Below, piece after piece: positions 7,652 through 14,897 of a DNA stretch of 64,000 bases. The stretch is from FACHB-T130 sp042747725 (lineage in GTDB: Bacteria; Cyanobacteriota; Cyanobacteriia; Cyanobacteriales; FACHB-T130), in assembly GCF_042747725.1 (NCBI RefSeq), contig NZ_JBHZGO010000023.1, positions 124,001 to 188,000 on the forward strand, written 5' to 3'. Under the pieces are notes generated by a model that was given only the letters and a program-made list of their open reading frames with translations, had not been told where the DNA came from and searched no databases. How positions within the stretch are numbered: position 1 is the first letter of the stretch; each line of letters begins with the position of its first letter. A program made the translations under genes and the position numbers.

Positions 7652-8514
7652 TAGGACTCCCGACCGCCCCGACCTCGCTTGGAAGCTTTGCGACGACGCC
7701 GGACAATTAATTTATTGCTTGGCTTGTTTGGCTTACGGGTCTTGGCACCTAAAGTGGGCTTGCCCCAAGGTGTTACTGGTCCACTTCTACCAATCGGTGC
7801 CCGTCCCTCACCACCACCGTGGGGGTGATCGACTGGGTTCATGACGCTGCCTCTTACTTTCGGACGGCGTCCTTTCCAGCGATTGCGACCAGCTTTACCG
7901 GCGCTCAAGTTTCGATGCTCAACATTGCCGACTTGTCCGATGGTAGCGTAGCACTCGCGGCGGATCATGCGGACTTCACCGGAGGGCAGCTTGATGGTGA
8001 CATAGTCGCCTTCTTTAGCGACCACTTGTGCAGTGGCACCAGCAGCGCGAACAATTTGCCCACCTCGTCCAGCAGTCAGTTCTACGTTGTGAACGGCAGT
8101 TCCCAAAGGAATCTTGCTTAAAGGTAACGCATTGCCAATTTCAATTGGGGCGTCTGGTCCAGCGGTGATAACTGTACCCACGGTTAAGCCGACTGGGTGA
8201 AGAATATACCGCTTTTCTCCATCCCGGTAATAAACCAGGGCAATCCGGGCATTGCGATTGGGATCGTACTCAATGGTTGCCACTTTGGCCGGGATATTGC
8301 GCTTGTCGCGCCGAAAATCAATCTCCCGGTAAAGCTGTTTATGACCGCCACCCCGACGGCGGCTGGTAATTACCCCACGATTGTTTCGACCTTTGGGGCG
8401 ATGTTTTGTGTAGGTTAGTGACTTTTCCGGCTCACTCCGCGTAACTTCGGCAAAGTCCGAAATGGTAACTTGACGAGTACTGGGAGTATAAGGCCGATAA
8501 GAACGGGTGCCCAT
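7651..8514 (-). CDS. rplB: Ribosomal protein uL2
   Basis: 23S rRNA-binding protein needed for subunit joining and peptidyl transferase structure, 287 aa. N-terminal GTRSYRPYTPSTRQVTISDF, the central GRGGQIVRAAGATAQVVAKE and the C-terminal MNPVDHPHGGGEGRAPIGRS containing the invariant histidine are all present. The tail is very basic. Confidence 0.97.
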   Translation of the reverse strand: MGTRSYRPYTPSTRQVTISDFAEVTRSEPEKSLTYTKHRPKGRNNRGVITSRRRGGGHKQLYREIDFRRDKRNIPAKVATIEYDPNRNARIALVYYRDGEKRYILHPVGLTVGTVITAGPDAPIEIGNALPLSKIPLGTAVHNVELTAGRGGQIVRAAGATAQVVAKEGDYVTIKLPSGEVRMIRRECYATIGQVGNVEHRNLSAGKAGRNRWKGRRPKVRGSVMNPVDHPHGGGEGRAPIGRSGPVTPWGKPTLGAKTRKPNKPSNKLIVRRRRKASKRGRGGRES

Positions 8515-8528
8515 AACTTAAAAAAGAG

Positions 8529-8629
8529 GTTTGAAGGTTGAAGGTTGTAGACGCTTGTAGGGCGGCTTTCCGTTGAGTGAAGTTGAAATTTGTTGAAATT
8601 TTTAATTTCAACTTGTCAACTTTCCAACT
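8529..8629. repeat. GGTTGAA repeat and inverted repeat, rplB-rplW gap
   Basis: GGTTTGAAGGTTGAAGGTTG (8529-8548) is two to three GGTTGAA units. Closer to rplW, AAGTTGAAATTTGTTGAAAT (8580-8599) faces ATTTCAACTTGTCAACTT (8605-8622) and forms a compact stem. Confidence 0.75.
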
Positions 8630-8631
8630 TA

Positions 8632-8934
8632 TTAAACTTCTGGGAAAAGGGTAATGGTATCTCCGCTTGCCAGAGTTACGATTGCTCGCTTGTACTGAGG
8701 CTTAAACCCTGCAAATTTGCCGACGCGACGCTTTTTGCGCGGTAGACGAAGGGTATTCACGCTCACAACCTTTACTTTAAACAGTTCTTCAATTGCTGCT
8801 TTAATTTCTGGCTTGGTTGCTTTGGGAACGACTTCAAAGACATACTTGTTCTGCTCCATCAGCAGAGTTGCCTTCTCAGTTACAATTGGTCGATACACCA
8901 AATCCGCAAGTTCGCGGGGGTTATACTCACTCAC
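8632..8934 (-). CDS. rplW: Ribosomal protein uL23
   Basis: Exit-site protein contacting trigger factor and SRP, 100 aa from a GTG at 8934 (product VSEYNPRELADLVYRPIVTE). This start is chosen because a perfect AGGAGG lies 6 bp upstream (complement of 8941-8946) and family members begin shortly before RDLADLV. An ATG at 8958 would add eight unconserved residues (MSKFRRFT). The start overlaps the rplD stop by 8 bp, so translation is probably coupled. TLRLPRKKRRVGKFAGFKPQ is the L23 loop. Confidence 0.93.
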   Translation of the reverse strand: MSEYNPRELADLVYRPIVTEKATLLMEQNKYVFEVVPKATKPEIKAAIEELFKVKVVSVNTLRLPRKKRRVGKFAGFKPQYKRAIVTLASGDTITLFPEV

Positions 8935-9559
8935 TGTAAACCTCCTGAATTTTGACAAGGGCGGATGGCGTCGTCACAATTTTGTCAGCTGCCAGCAGGT
9001 CAAAGATATTCAACTGGGTGGCAGGGATGATCTTCATCTTGGCAACATTCCGCGCTGACAAATAAACGTTTTCTTCACGTTCGGATAAGATCAGCAGGAC
9101 TTTAGAGTCTGGTTCGACGCCCCAACGTGCGATCGCTTCTACCAATTCTTTAGTCTTAGGCCGAGGCAACTTGTCAGCAAATTCCTCCACCACAATCATG
9201 TCCTCGGATCGGCTAAAGAAGGCGGTTCTCAGCGCTAAACGCCGTTCCTTCCGATTCATCTTAGTGTCATAGTCTCTTGGCTTAGGACCAAAGATGACAC
9301 CGCCGCCTCGCCACAGTGGTGAACGAATCGACCCAGCACGAGCGCGACCAGTCCCTTTTTGACGCCAAGGTTTACGACCTCCCCCTCTAACTTCCGCGCG
9401 GGTTTTGGTGCTGGCAGTGCCTTGACGAGCATTCGCCTGTTGCCTTACCAAGGCTCGGTGGACAATATGAGCTGCATTCTCTTCTTTGGCAACCTTTAAT
9501 TCTAGAGTTGCCTGTCCGACCTCTTCCCCGTCCCAGTTTCGTACTACACAGTTAACCAT
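8927..9559 (-). CDS. rplD: Ribosomal protein uL4
   Basis: Exit-tunnel protein, 210 aa; in enterobacteria also a regulator of the S10 operon. The tunnel loop is visible (STKTRAEVRGGGRKPWRQKG followed by TGRARAGSIRSPLWRGGG), as is RKERRLALRTAFFSRSED. It ends 8 bp inside rplW and starts about 100 bp after rplC, a gap with a heptamer repeat. Confidence 0.96.
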   Translation of the reverse strand: MVNCVVRNWDGEEVGQATLELKVAKEENAAHIVHRALVRQQANARQGTASTKTRAEVRGGGRKPWRQKGTGRARAGSIRSPLWRGGGVIFGPKPRDYDTKMNRKERRLALRTAFFSRSEDMIVVEEFADKLPRPKTKELVEAIARWGVEPDSKVLLILSEREENVYLSARNVAKMKIIPATQLNIFDLLAADKIVTTPSALVKIQEVYSE

Positions 9560-9580
9560 ATCCGTTGTCCTTTGTTCGTT

Positions 9581-9640
9581 GCTAATTGCTAATTGCTAAT
9601 TGAAGGATTGCTAAGTATCAAAAGCTATTAGCGATTAGCC
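9581..9640. repeat. TGCTAAT heptamers with inverted partner, rplD-rplC gap
   Basis: Three GCTAATT units lie at 9581-9602, and AGCTATTAGCGATTAGCC at 9623-9640 is partly complementary. Same word family as the rpsC-rplV gap. Confidence 0.75.
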
Positions 9641-9660
9641 AGCCTGACCTTAGAAAATGA

Positions 9661-10299
9661 CTACTTTCGACCTACTATCTTGGCAGGAACAATATTAACC
9701 AGCGCCCCTGGTTTACCAGGAATCGCTCCCTTGATCAGCAGTAAATTGCGTTCTGAGTCTACCCGCACTACTGTCAATTTGCGAATGGTAACGCGCGTGC
9801 CGCCTAAACGACCTGCCATCCGCTTACCGGGATAAACACGTCCCGGTGTGGTTCCAGCACCCGTCGAACCGGGTTGACGGTGGTTTTTGGAACCGTGGGA
9901 CATGGGCCCCCGCCTAAAGTTGTGGCGTTTTTGATAACCGGCGAAGCCTTTTCCGATGCTGGTGCCGATCACGTCCACAATTTGACCAGCAGTAAAAATA
10001 TCTGGTTTGAGTTGTTGACCTAGCTCAAACTCTCCCACATTCTCGAAGCGATACTCCCGCAGTTTCCGCAAAGGAGGAGCGCTTGATTTTGCCAAGTGAC
10101 CCAATTCTGGCTTGTTCAAAGCCTTAGGTTTGACTTCTTTATAACCAAGTTGGACGGCAGTGTAGCCATCTGTTTCTTTGGTTTTAATTTGCGTAACGGT
10201 GCATGGCCCTGCTTGAATGACCGTCACAGGAATCGCTTTTCCTGCTTTGTCAAATATTTGGGTCATGCCGAGTTTGGTGCCGAGGATACCAACAGACAC
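9661..10299 (-). CDS. rplC: Ribosomal protein uL3
   Basis: Early 50S assembly protein, 212 aa from a GTG at 10299 (VSVGILGTKLGMTQIFDKAG). The frame is open to 10377, but those 26 residues match no L3 N-terminus and the GTG has an upstream GGAGAG. The signature FAGYQKRHNFRRGPMSHGSK and the following HRQPGSTGAGTTPGRVYPGK are intact. It is the first gene of the cluster; rpsJ (S10) is not upstream, consistent with its location beside tufA in cyanobacteria. Confidence 0.95.
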   Translation of the reverse strand: MSVGILGTKLGMTQIFDKAGKAIPVTVIQAGPCTVTQIKTKETDGYTAVQLGYKEVKPKALNKPELGHLAKSSAPPLRKLREYRFENVGEFELGQQLKPDIFTAGQIVDVIGTSIGKGFAGYQKRHNFRRGPMSHGSKNHRQPGSTGAGTTPGRVYPGKRMAGRLGGTRVTIRKLTVVRVDSERNLLLIKGAIPGKPGALVNIVPAKIVGRK

Positions 10300-11462
10300 G
10301 GCTTTCTGGTCTCTCCTTTTTACACAGTACAAAGAGGCGGGATTACGAGTGTTTCGTAAATCCGCTTGCTCCAACAAACGTTGTTATCAAACCAGCCAGC
10401 TGTGGCGCATCCTCGGATTGAGAGAGGCAAGCTTTCAAGTCAGCCTAATTTAGGCTTTTTCTTTAGCTGGTATGAAGCTATTCGACGGTCGGGTAAGCGC
10501 TAGAAGCGCGTTGCCTATATTCGCGGGGACTTAGATGGCAAGCCATCCAGTATCCCGAGAAGGCGAAAGGGCTTTTTCCGGCTTAGAAGAGTTCTTCTCA
10601 AGAAGCCTTCTAGATGCGATCGCTAATTCTGAAATCGATGTCGCGGTACGCTTGACGCTCGCTGGGGGCACTGAACTCTTGTGAGAAAGACTCAATAGTT
10701 TTTCACTTGGAAGTCGTGCTGTCCCTGGACTCGATTTCAACTTCAGCGGTAATAGCTGCTCGAATTTTGACCACAATCGTTTACTATAAACGATTTGTTA
10801 CAACTTGTCTAGCGATTGTTCCAAAAAAAATTTAGTCTGCTGGATCGTATGCCTCGCTTGAAGTGCAACTCCAGATCCAGAAGACGACTGTCCGGTTAAC
10901 GGATAGAAAGGAAGAAGGCGATCGCTAACCCGACGACCGGCATTTAGGTCGGTTATAGCATTTCACGATTTGTCTGCACAGTATTTGTAAACACAGTATT
11001 ACAATGGCTACACATCCCCCGAAGCCCAGAGGACTACAAGAGATTGCAGATAGTTGAAAGCAGGCTTTCAACCATAGATTCAGCCGTTCAACGTCACCTG
11101 TTTGAGTTTTACTTTTCCGACTTGCGGTATAAAGTGCTGTGAGGGAGAAGCCTGTTCGCTTATTTTGAGTCGATGTTGAGTCAAATAAAGTTAAATCTTT
11201 ACTAGCTCTAAGTAGCAGTTGCACCTCCACAAAAAGCGCGATCGCTCAAGCAGTTCAACCGATCGATTGCCTGTAAGCCTATATTCAAAAGAGCCTCAAA
11301 ACTCAACACTGTCCTGAAAAAGTGCAACCCTCCTCAGTAGAATCACCAAAGATTTTGTTGCACATCGCTCTTCGCTCAAAGTTGATAGGTTCCTCAGCGT
11401 CCAACTATAATAAATTGCCAGCGGCAATTAACAAAACTTAAAGCTGGGTAGAACATAAAAAT
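10300..11462. other. 1.16-kb divergent intergenic region between rplC and ndhN
   Basis: No convincing coding sequence. Two minus-strand frames (10531-10776 and 10925-11230) lack good starts or any recognisable domain. The region holds several HIP1-like words, a short AGCCTA/TAGGCT stem near 10442-10456, and the candidate ribosomal promoter with palindrome at 10775-10811. It must also contain the ndhN promoter, which I could not place. Confidence 0.6.
10775..10811 (-). promoter_or_regulatory. Candidate promoter of the rplC-secY cluster with palindrome
   Basis: On the minus strand TAGACA (complement of 10806-10811) is 17 bp from TATAGT (complement of 10783-10788), a good sigma-70-type arrangement pointing at rplC. 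The -10 box lies within a palindrome, AATCGTTTA (10775-10783) and TAAACGATT (10787-10795), which could be an operator. A start here would give an untranslated leader of roughly 475 nt. Confidence 0.4.
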
Positions 11463-11918
11463 ATGGCACTGATCACCATCGGCAATCAATTCGTCAAAGA
11501 CTTGGAAAAGTCAGGTGCTTTAGGAATGTATGTACCCTTAGAAGGAGGGTTTGAGGGGCGTTACCAGCGGCGGTTGCGTGCAGCTGGCTATACCACTTTA
11601 AGCATCACAGCACGGGGACTCGGCGACGTAGCAACGTATTTAACGAGCGTACACGGCGTTCGTCCCGCGCATTTGGGTAAGAAAGACATTCGCGTTTACT
11701 ACGTGCCACCTATCGTGACCTATCAGTTGGAACAACTGCCTCCCAAATCGAAGGGACTGGTGCTGTGGATGATTGAAGGACACGTATTGTCGCGTGAGGA
11801 AGTGGAATATTTAACCACGTTGCCAAATATAGAGCCACGCCTAAAAATTGCTGTAGAAATGGGAGGCGATCGCGCTTTCCGCTGGACACCGCTTAAAAAC
11901 GCGATCGCTGCCGCTTAA
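11463..11918 (+). CDS. ndhN: NAD(P)H-quinone oxidoreductase subunit N
   Basis: Subunit of the oxygenic-photosynthesis-specific domain of thylakoid NDH-1, which drives cyclic electron flow, respiration and CO2 uptake. The protein is 151 aa, the expected length, with no membrane segment. Recognisable blocks are MALITIGNQFVKDLEKSGAL, EGGFEGRYQRRLRAAGYTT, LSITARGLGDVATYLTSVHG, VRPAHLGKKDIRVYYVPPIV and the C-terminal GGDRAFRWTPLKNAIAA. It diverges from the ribosomal cluster; ldpA lies downstream on the same strand, separated by four other genes. Confidence 0.93.
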   Translation: MALITIGNQFVKDLEKSGALGMYVPLEGGFEGRYQRRLRAAGYTTLSITARGLGDVATYLTSVHGVRPAHLGKKDIRVYYVPPIVTYQLEQLPPKSKGLVLWMIEGHVLSREEVEYLTTLPNIEPRLKIAVEMGGDRAFRWTPLKNAIAAA

Positions 11919-12098
11919 AATCAGCGTCAGTCAATCCAATCTCAGCGTCACACCCAAGCACTGGTGCGGCGCTCATTCATGCCGAGCCAAAACGAGCTGG
12001 AACGTCTGAATGGTTAAGCTTTGTGACCCACCAGCTCCTTTAACTCGGCTAGAGGATTTTGATACCTTTAAAGAAGCAAGCGAATCAGGCAAACTCTT

Positions 12099-12704
12099 AT
12101 GGTAGAAAACCGCGACTATACGTTAATTATTGACAAAAGCGGCAGTATGTCGATTACAGACCAACCAGGTGGGAAAAGTCGCTGGGTAATGATGCAGGAA
12201 TCTACTCTCGCCTTAGCCAGTAAATGTGAAGAATTTGATCCGGATGGCATCACTATTTACCTATTTTCCGGTCGATTTAAACGGTATGACAATGTAAACG
12301 CCAGTAAAGTCGCACAGATTTTCCGCGAAAACGAACCGTCTGGACGCACTGACTTAGCAGCAGTCCTTCTAGATGCGACGAATAACTACTTTCAGCGTAA
12401 AGCAGCGAGACAAACCAAGACAAATGGAGATACCATTTTGGTCGTCACGGATGGGGAACCGGATGACCGGAAAGCGGTAATGAAGGTAATTATTGAAGCG
12501 TCTCGCCGCATGGATAGAGATGAAGAACTGGCGATTTCCTTTATTCAAGTTGGCACAGACGCACAGGCAACGAAATTTCTCAAAGTGCTAGATGATGAAC
12601 TGCAAAGTGCTGGGGCAAAGTTTGATATTTGCGACACAGTCACGATGGATGACATGGAGGACATGACCCTGACGGAAGTGTTGATCAATGCCATTATTGA
12701 CTAA
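12099..12704 (+). CDS. von Willebrand factor A domain protein, copy 1
   Basis: Stand-alone soluble vWA domain, 201 aa. The metal-ion-dependent adhesion site looks complete: DKSGSMS (DxSxS, about residues 10-16), a Thr in PSGRTDLAAVL, and Asp in VTDGEPDD. No signal peptide, membrane helix or partner domain is visible, so it probably acts in the cytoplasm as a metal-dependent protein-binding module. Two close paralogues follow at 13438 and 14179. Compared with them this copy has RTD instead of TTN at the Thr motif and MQEST instead of AQEST. The target is unknown. Stand-alone vWA proteins occur in tellurite-resistance-like and chaperone-ATPase systems, but no such partner gene is nearby. Confidence 0.88.
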   Translation: MVENRDYTLIIDKSGSMSITDQPGGKSRWVMMQESTLALASKCEEFDPDGITIYLFSGRFKRYDNVNASKVAQIFRENEPSGRTDLAAVLLDATNNYFQRKAARQTKTNGDTILVVTDGEPDDRKAVMKVIIEASRRMDRDEELAISFIQVGTDAQATKFLKVLDDELQSAGAKFDICDTVTMDDMEDMTLTEVLINAIID

Positions 12705-12780
12705 GGTTAAAGTCTAATTTGGGATTTGGGATTTTGATAGTGAAGAGAAATCTAAAATCTCTCTAGAGGCGTCCAAATTT

Positions 12781-13275
12781 ATGGAATCAATAGATGACAT
12801 ACTCGCGGCAGTCAAGGCTGAGTATGAGACAAAAGATCAACCAAAAGAACTGCCAAAACCGCCACAACTGAAAGAAGAACCAGTCAAACCGCAATCTGCG
12901 AACTTCTTACAGAATCATTCTGCTAACATACCTCTTGCCAACTCAATTCCGGAATTGCCCCGACAAAAATGGCAAAATCATACCATTGCCTCAGCTGACG
13001 ATATAATTCTTGCCCAAGTCAGGTCTGAATTTGAAGAACAAGAACGCGCAGAACAGCTAAAAAAACAGCAACAACTCAGAGAAGAACAACTCAAACAGGA
13101 GCAGCTAAGGCAGCAACAACGGGAGGTATTCAAGAACCAAGCGCAAGAATGGCTGAAAAATTTAAAGCCACTCTCAGAAGAAGGTCTTTGGTTTGAAGAG
13201 TTTGCCGATGCATACCCATCTAAACTAGAGGCAGCGATTGATTATTTGCAAGCCTTGGGGGAAACTAAAGCGTAA
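12781..13275 (+). CDS. Coiled-coil protein, resembles the Slr1339-type cyanobacterial family
   Basis: 164 aa, hydrophilic. Two related N-terminal segments are visible: SIDDILAAVKAEYETKDQ (residues 3-20) and SADDIILAQVRSEFEEQER (about 71-90), an internal duplication. A Gln/Glu/Lys-rich coiled coil follows, and the C-terminus WLKNLKPLSEEGLWFEEFAD with AAIDYLQAL looks like a small conserved domain. From memory this pattern matches proteins annotated as Slr1339-family salt-stress proteins; I could not check that. It lies 76 bp after vWA copy 1 in the same orientation, but an intervening TTTGGGA-type repeat may separate the transcripts. Confidence 0.6.
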   Translation: MESIDDILAAVKAEYETKDQPKELPKPPQLKEEPVKPQSANFLQNHSANIPLANSIPELPRQKWQNHTIASADDIILAQVRSEFEEQERAEQLKKQQQLREEQLKQEQLRQQQREVFKNQAQEWLKNLKPLSEEGLWFEEFADAYPSKLEAAIDYLQALGETKA

Positions 13276-13437
13276 AAGCCACGAGCGATCGCCAGAATGA
13301 TAATTCCCCCCTCTCTCGTGTAGAAATTTTTATGTTTCTTTTATCTAAACCAACTAGATAGTCACGGCAGGTGGGCTAGGCTAGAGCTTGGAAATCTTGA
13401 CAAACACTGGAGGTTATCTTTGGTGGAAGGAGGATCT

Positions 13438-14043
13438 GTGGCAGAAGACCGTGACTATACATTAATCATCGATAAAAGCGGCAGTATGTCTACCCCAGAG
13501 CCACCGAGCGGTAGAAGTCGCTGGGAAACAGCACAGGAATCTACTCTGGCGTTGGCGAGAAAATGCGAAAAGTTCGACCCCGATGGGATTACGCTTTACC
13601 TGTTTTCAGGTCGGTTTAAGCGATTTGACAATGTGACTTCTAGCAAGGTCGCACAGATATTTCAAGAAAACGATCCCTCTGGCACCACGAATCTTGCCGA
13701 TGTCTTGAAAAACGCTACCGACAACTACTTTGAGCGGAAGGCGGCTGGTCAGACCAAGCCAAATGGCGAGACAATTCTAGTGATTACAGATGGTGAACCC
13801 GATGACCGCAAAGCCGTGATGCGGGTGATTATTGAAGCCTCTCGCCGGATGGATAAAGATGAAGAATTAGCCATTTCCTTCATTCAAGTGGGTTCAGATC
13901 AAACGGCGAGTCGGTTTCTGAAAGCCTTGGATGATGATTTGCAAGGTGCTGGGGCAAAGTTTGATATTTGCGACACGGTAACGCTGGATGATATGGAGGG
14001 CATGACTTTGCAGGAAGTGCTGCTCAACGCCATTAACGACTAG
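13438..14043 (+). CDS. von Willebrand factor A domain protein, copy 2
   Basis: 201 aa from a GTG at 13438 (product VAEDRDYTLIIDKSGSMST). This start is preferred because AAGGAGG (13427-13433) lies just upstream and the length then matches copy 1 (201 aa) and copy 3 (202 aa); in-frame TTG 13420 and GTG 13423 are alternatives with their own GGAGG. The MIDAS motif is intact: DKSGSMS, GTTNLADVL and ITDGEPDD. It is very similar to copy 3 along its whole length, indicating recent duplication. Function unknown. A terminator-like hairpin follows at 14059. Confidence 0.85.
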   Translation: MAEDRDYTLIIDKSGSMSTPEPPSGRSRWETAQESTLALARKCEKFDPDGITLYLFSGRFKRFDNVTSSKVAQIFQENDPSGTTNLADVLKNATDNYFERKAAGQTKPNGETILVITDGEPDDRKAVMRVIIEASRRMDKDEELAISFIQVGSDQTASRFLKALDDDLQGAGAKFDICDTVTLDDMEGMTLQEVLLNAIND

Positions 14044-14058
14044 GTGCTGTTTGTTAAT

Positions 14059-14091
14059 TTGGGATTTTGGATGTGGAATCCAAAATCCCAA
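14059..14091. terminator. Hairpin after vWA copy 2
   Basis: TTGGGATTTTGGAT (14059-14072) and ATCCAAAATCCCAA (14078-14091) pair perfectly over 14 bp around a 5-nt loop, followed by GTTTTGTTT. It could act as a terminator between copies 2 and 3. The words also resemble the TTTTGGA heptamers of the ribosomal cluster. Confidence 0.65.
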
Positions 14092-14178
14092 GTTTTGTTT
14101 GCCAGTTTTAAATCGCAACTTTGTTGTGGAATCAGCAGCAAGTCATTCAATCTAAAAAAATAATGTGGAGATTAGCTG

Positions 14179-14787
14179 ATGAGCGCAGAAGATCGGGATT
14201 ACACGTTAATTATTGACAAAAGCGGTAGTATGTCTACGCCAGACCAACCGGGAGGCAGAAGCCGCTGGGATGCGGCACAGGAGTCTACCTTGGCGTTGGC
14301 GCGAAAATGCGAACAATTTGACCCAGATGGGATTACAGTTTACTTATTTTCCAGCCGATTTAAACGCTACGAGAATGTAAATTCCAGCAAAGTCGCACAA
14401 ATTTTTCAAGAAAACGACCCGGCTGGCACAACTAATTTGGCAGGTGTATTACAAGATGCGATCGCTGTCTACTTTCAGCGAAAAACAGCAGGTCAGACTA
14501 AGGCGGGTGGCGAAACCATTTTAGTAGTGACAGATGGGGAACCCGATGACCGAAAAGGCGTGATGCGGGCGATTATTGAGGCATCCCGTCAGATGGAACA
14601 GGATGAAGAACTGGCGATCTCGATGATTCAAGTAGGGTCAGACGCCACAGCAGCTCGGTTTCTGAAGGCATTGGATGATGACTTACAAGGTGCAGGGGCA
14701 AAGTTTGATATCTGCGACACAATAACGCTGGATGACATGGCGGACATGACTTTGGCGGAAGTGCTGCTCAATGCGATCGCTGACTAA
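14179..14787 (+). CDS. von Willebrand factor A domain protein, copy 3
   Basis: 202 aa beginning MSAEDRDYTLIIDKSGSMST. Complete MIDAS (DKSGSMS, GTTNLAGVL, VTDGEPDD). The C-terminal block GAKFDICDTITLDDMADMTL is shared by all three copies and is more conserved than the middle, suggesting a common binding surface. It is separated from copy 2 by the 14059 hairpin and followed by its own terminator, so the copies may be transcribed independently. Partner and function unknown. Confidence 0.88.
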   Translation: MSAEDRDYTLIIDKSGSMSTPDQPGGRSRWDAAQESTLALARKCEQFDPDGITVYLFSSRFKRYENVNSSKVAQIFQENDPAGTTNLAGVLQDAIAVYFQRKTAGQTKAGGETILVVTDGEPDDRKGVMRAIIEASRQMEQDEELAISMIQVGSDATAARFLKALDDDLQGAGAKFDICDTITLDDMADMTLAEVLLNAIAD

Positions 14788-14819
14788 GGGCAAACGCTAG
14801 ATCTTTACGTTTTCTATGA

Positions 14820-14852
14820 AAGGGGAGTCGTGAAAACTCCCCTTATTTTTAC
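14820..14852 (+). terminator. Rho-independent terminator after vWA copy 3
   Basis: AAGGGGAGT (14820-14828) pairs with ACTCCCCTT (14836-14844) around a 7-nt loop, followed by ATTTTTA. It separates the vWA genes from ldpA. Confidence 0.8.
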
Positions 14853-14897
14853 TGTTTGTATCTCCCCATTTGTTCGGGAACGCACTAGCATATAAAG

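Noticed and set aside
10531..11230. Two minus-strand frames (81 and 101 codons) between rplC and ndhN
   Set aside because: The first begins with TTG, neither has a domain or convincing Shine-Dalgarno, and composition is that of spacer DNA.
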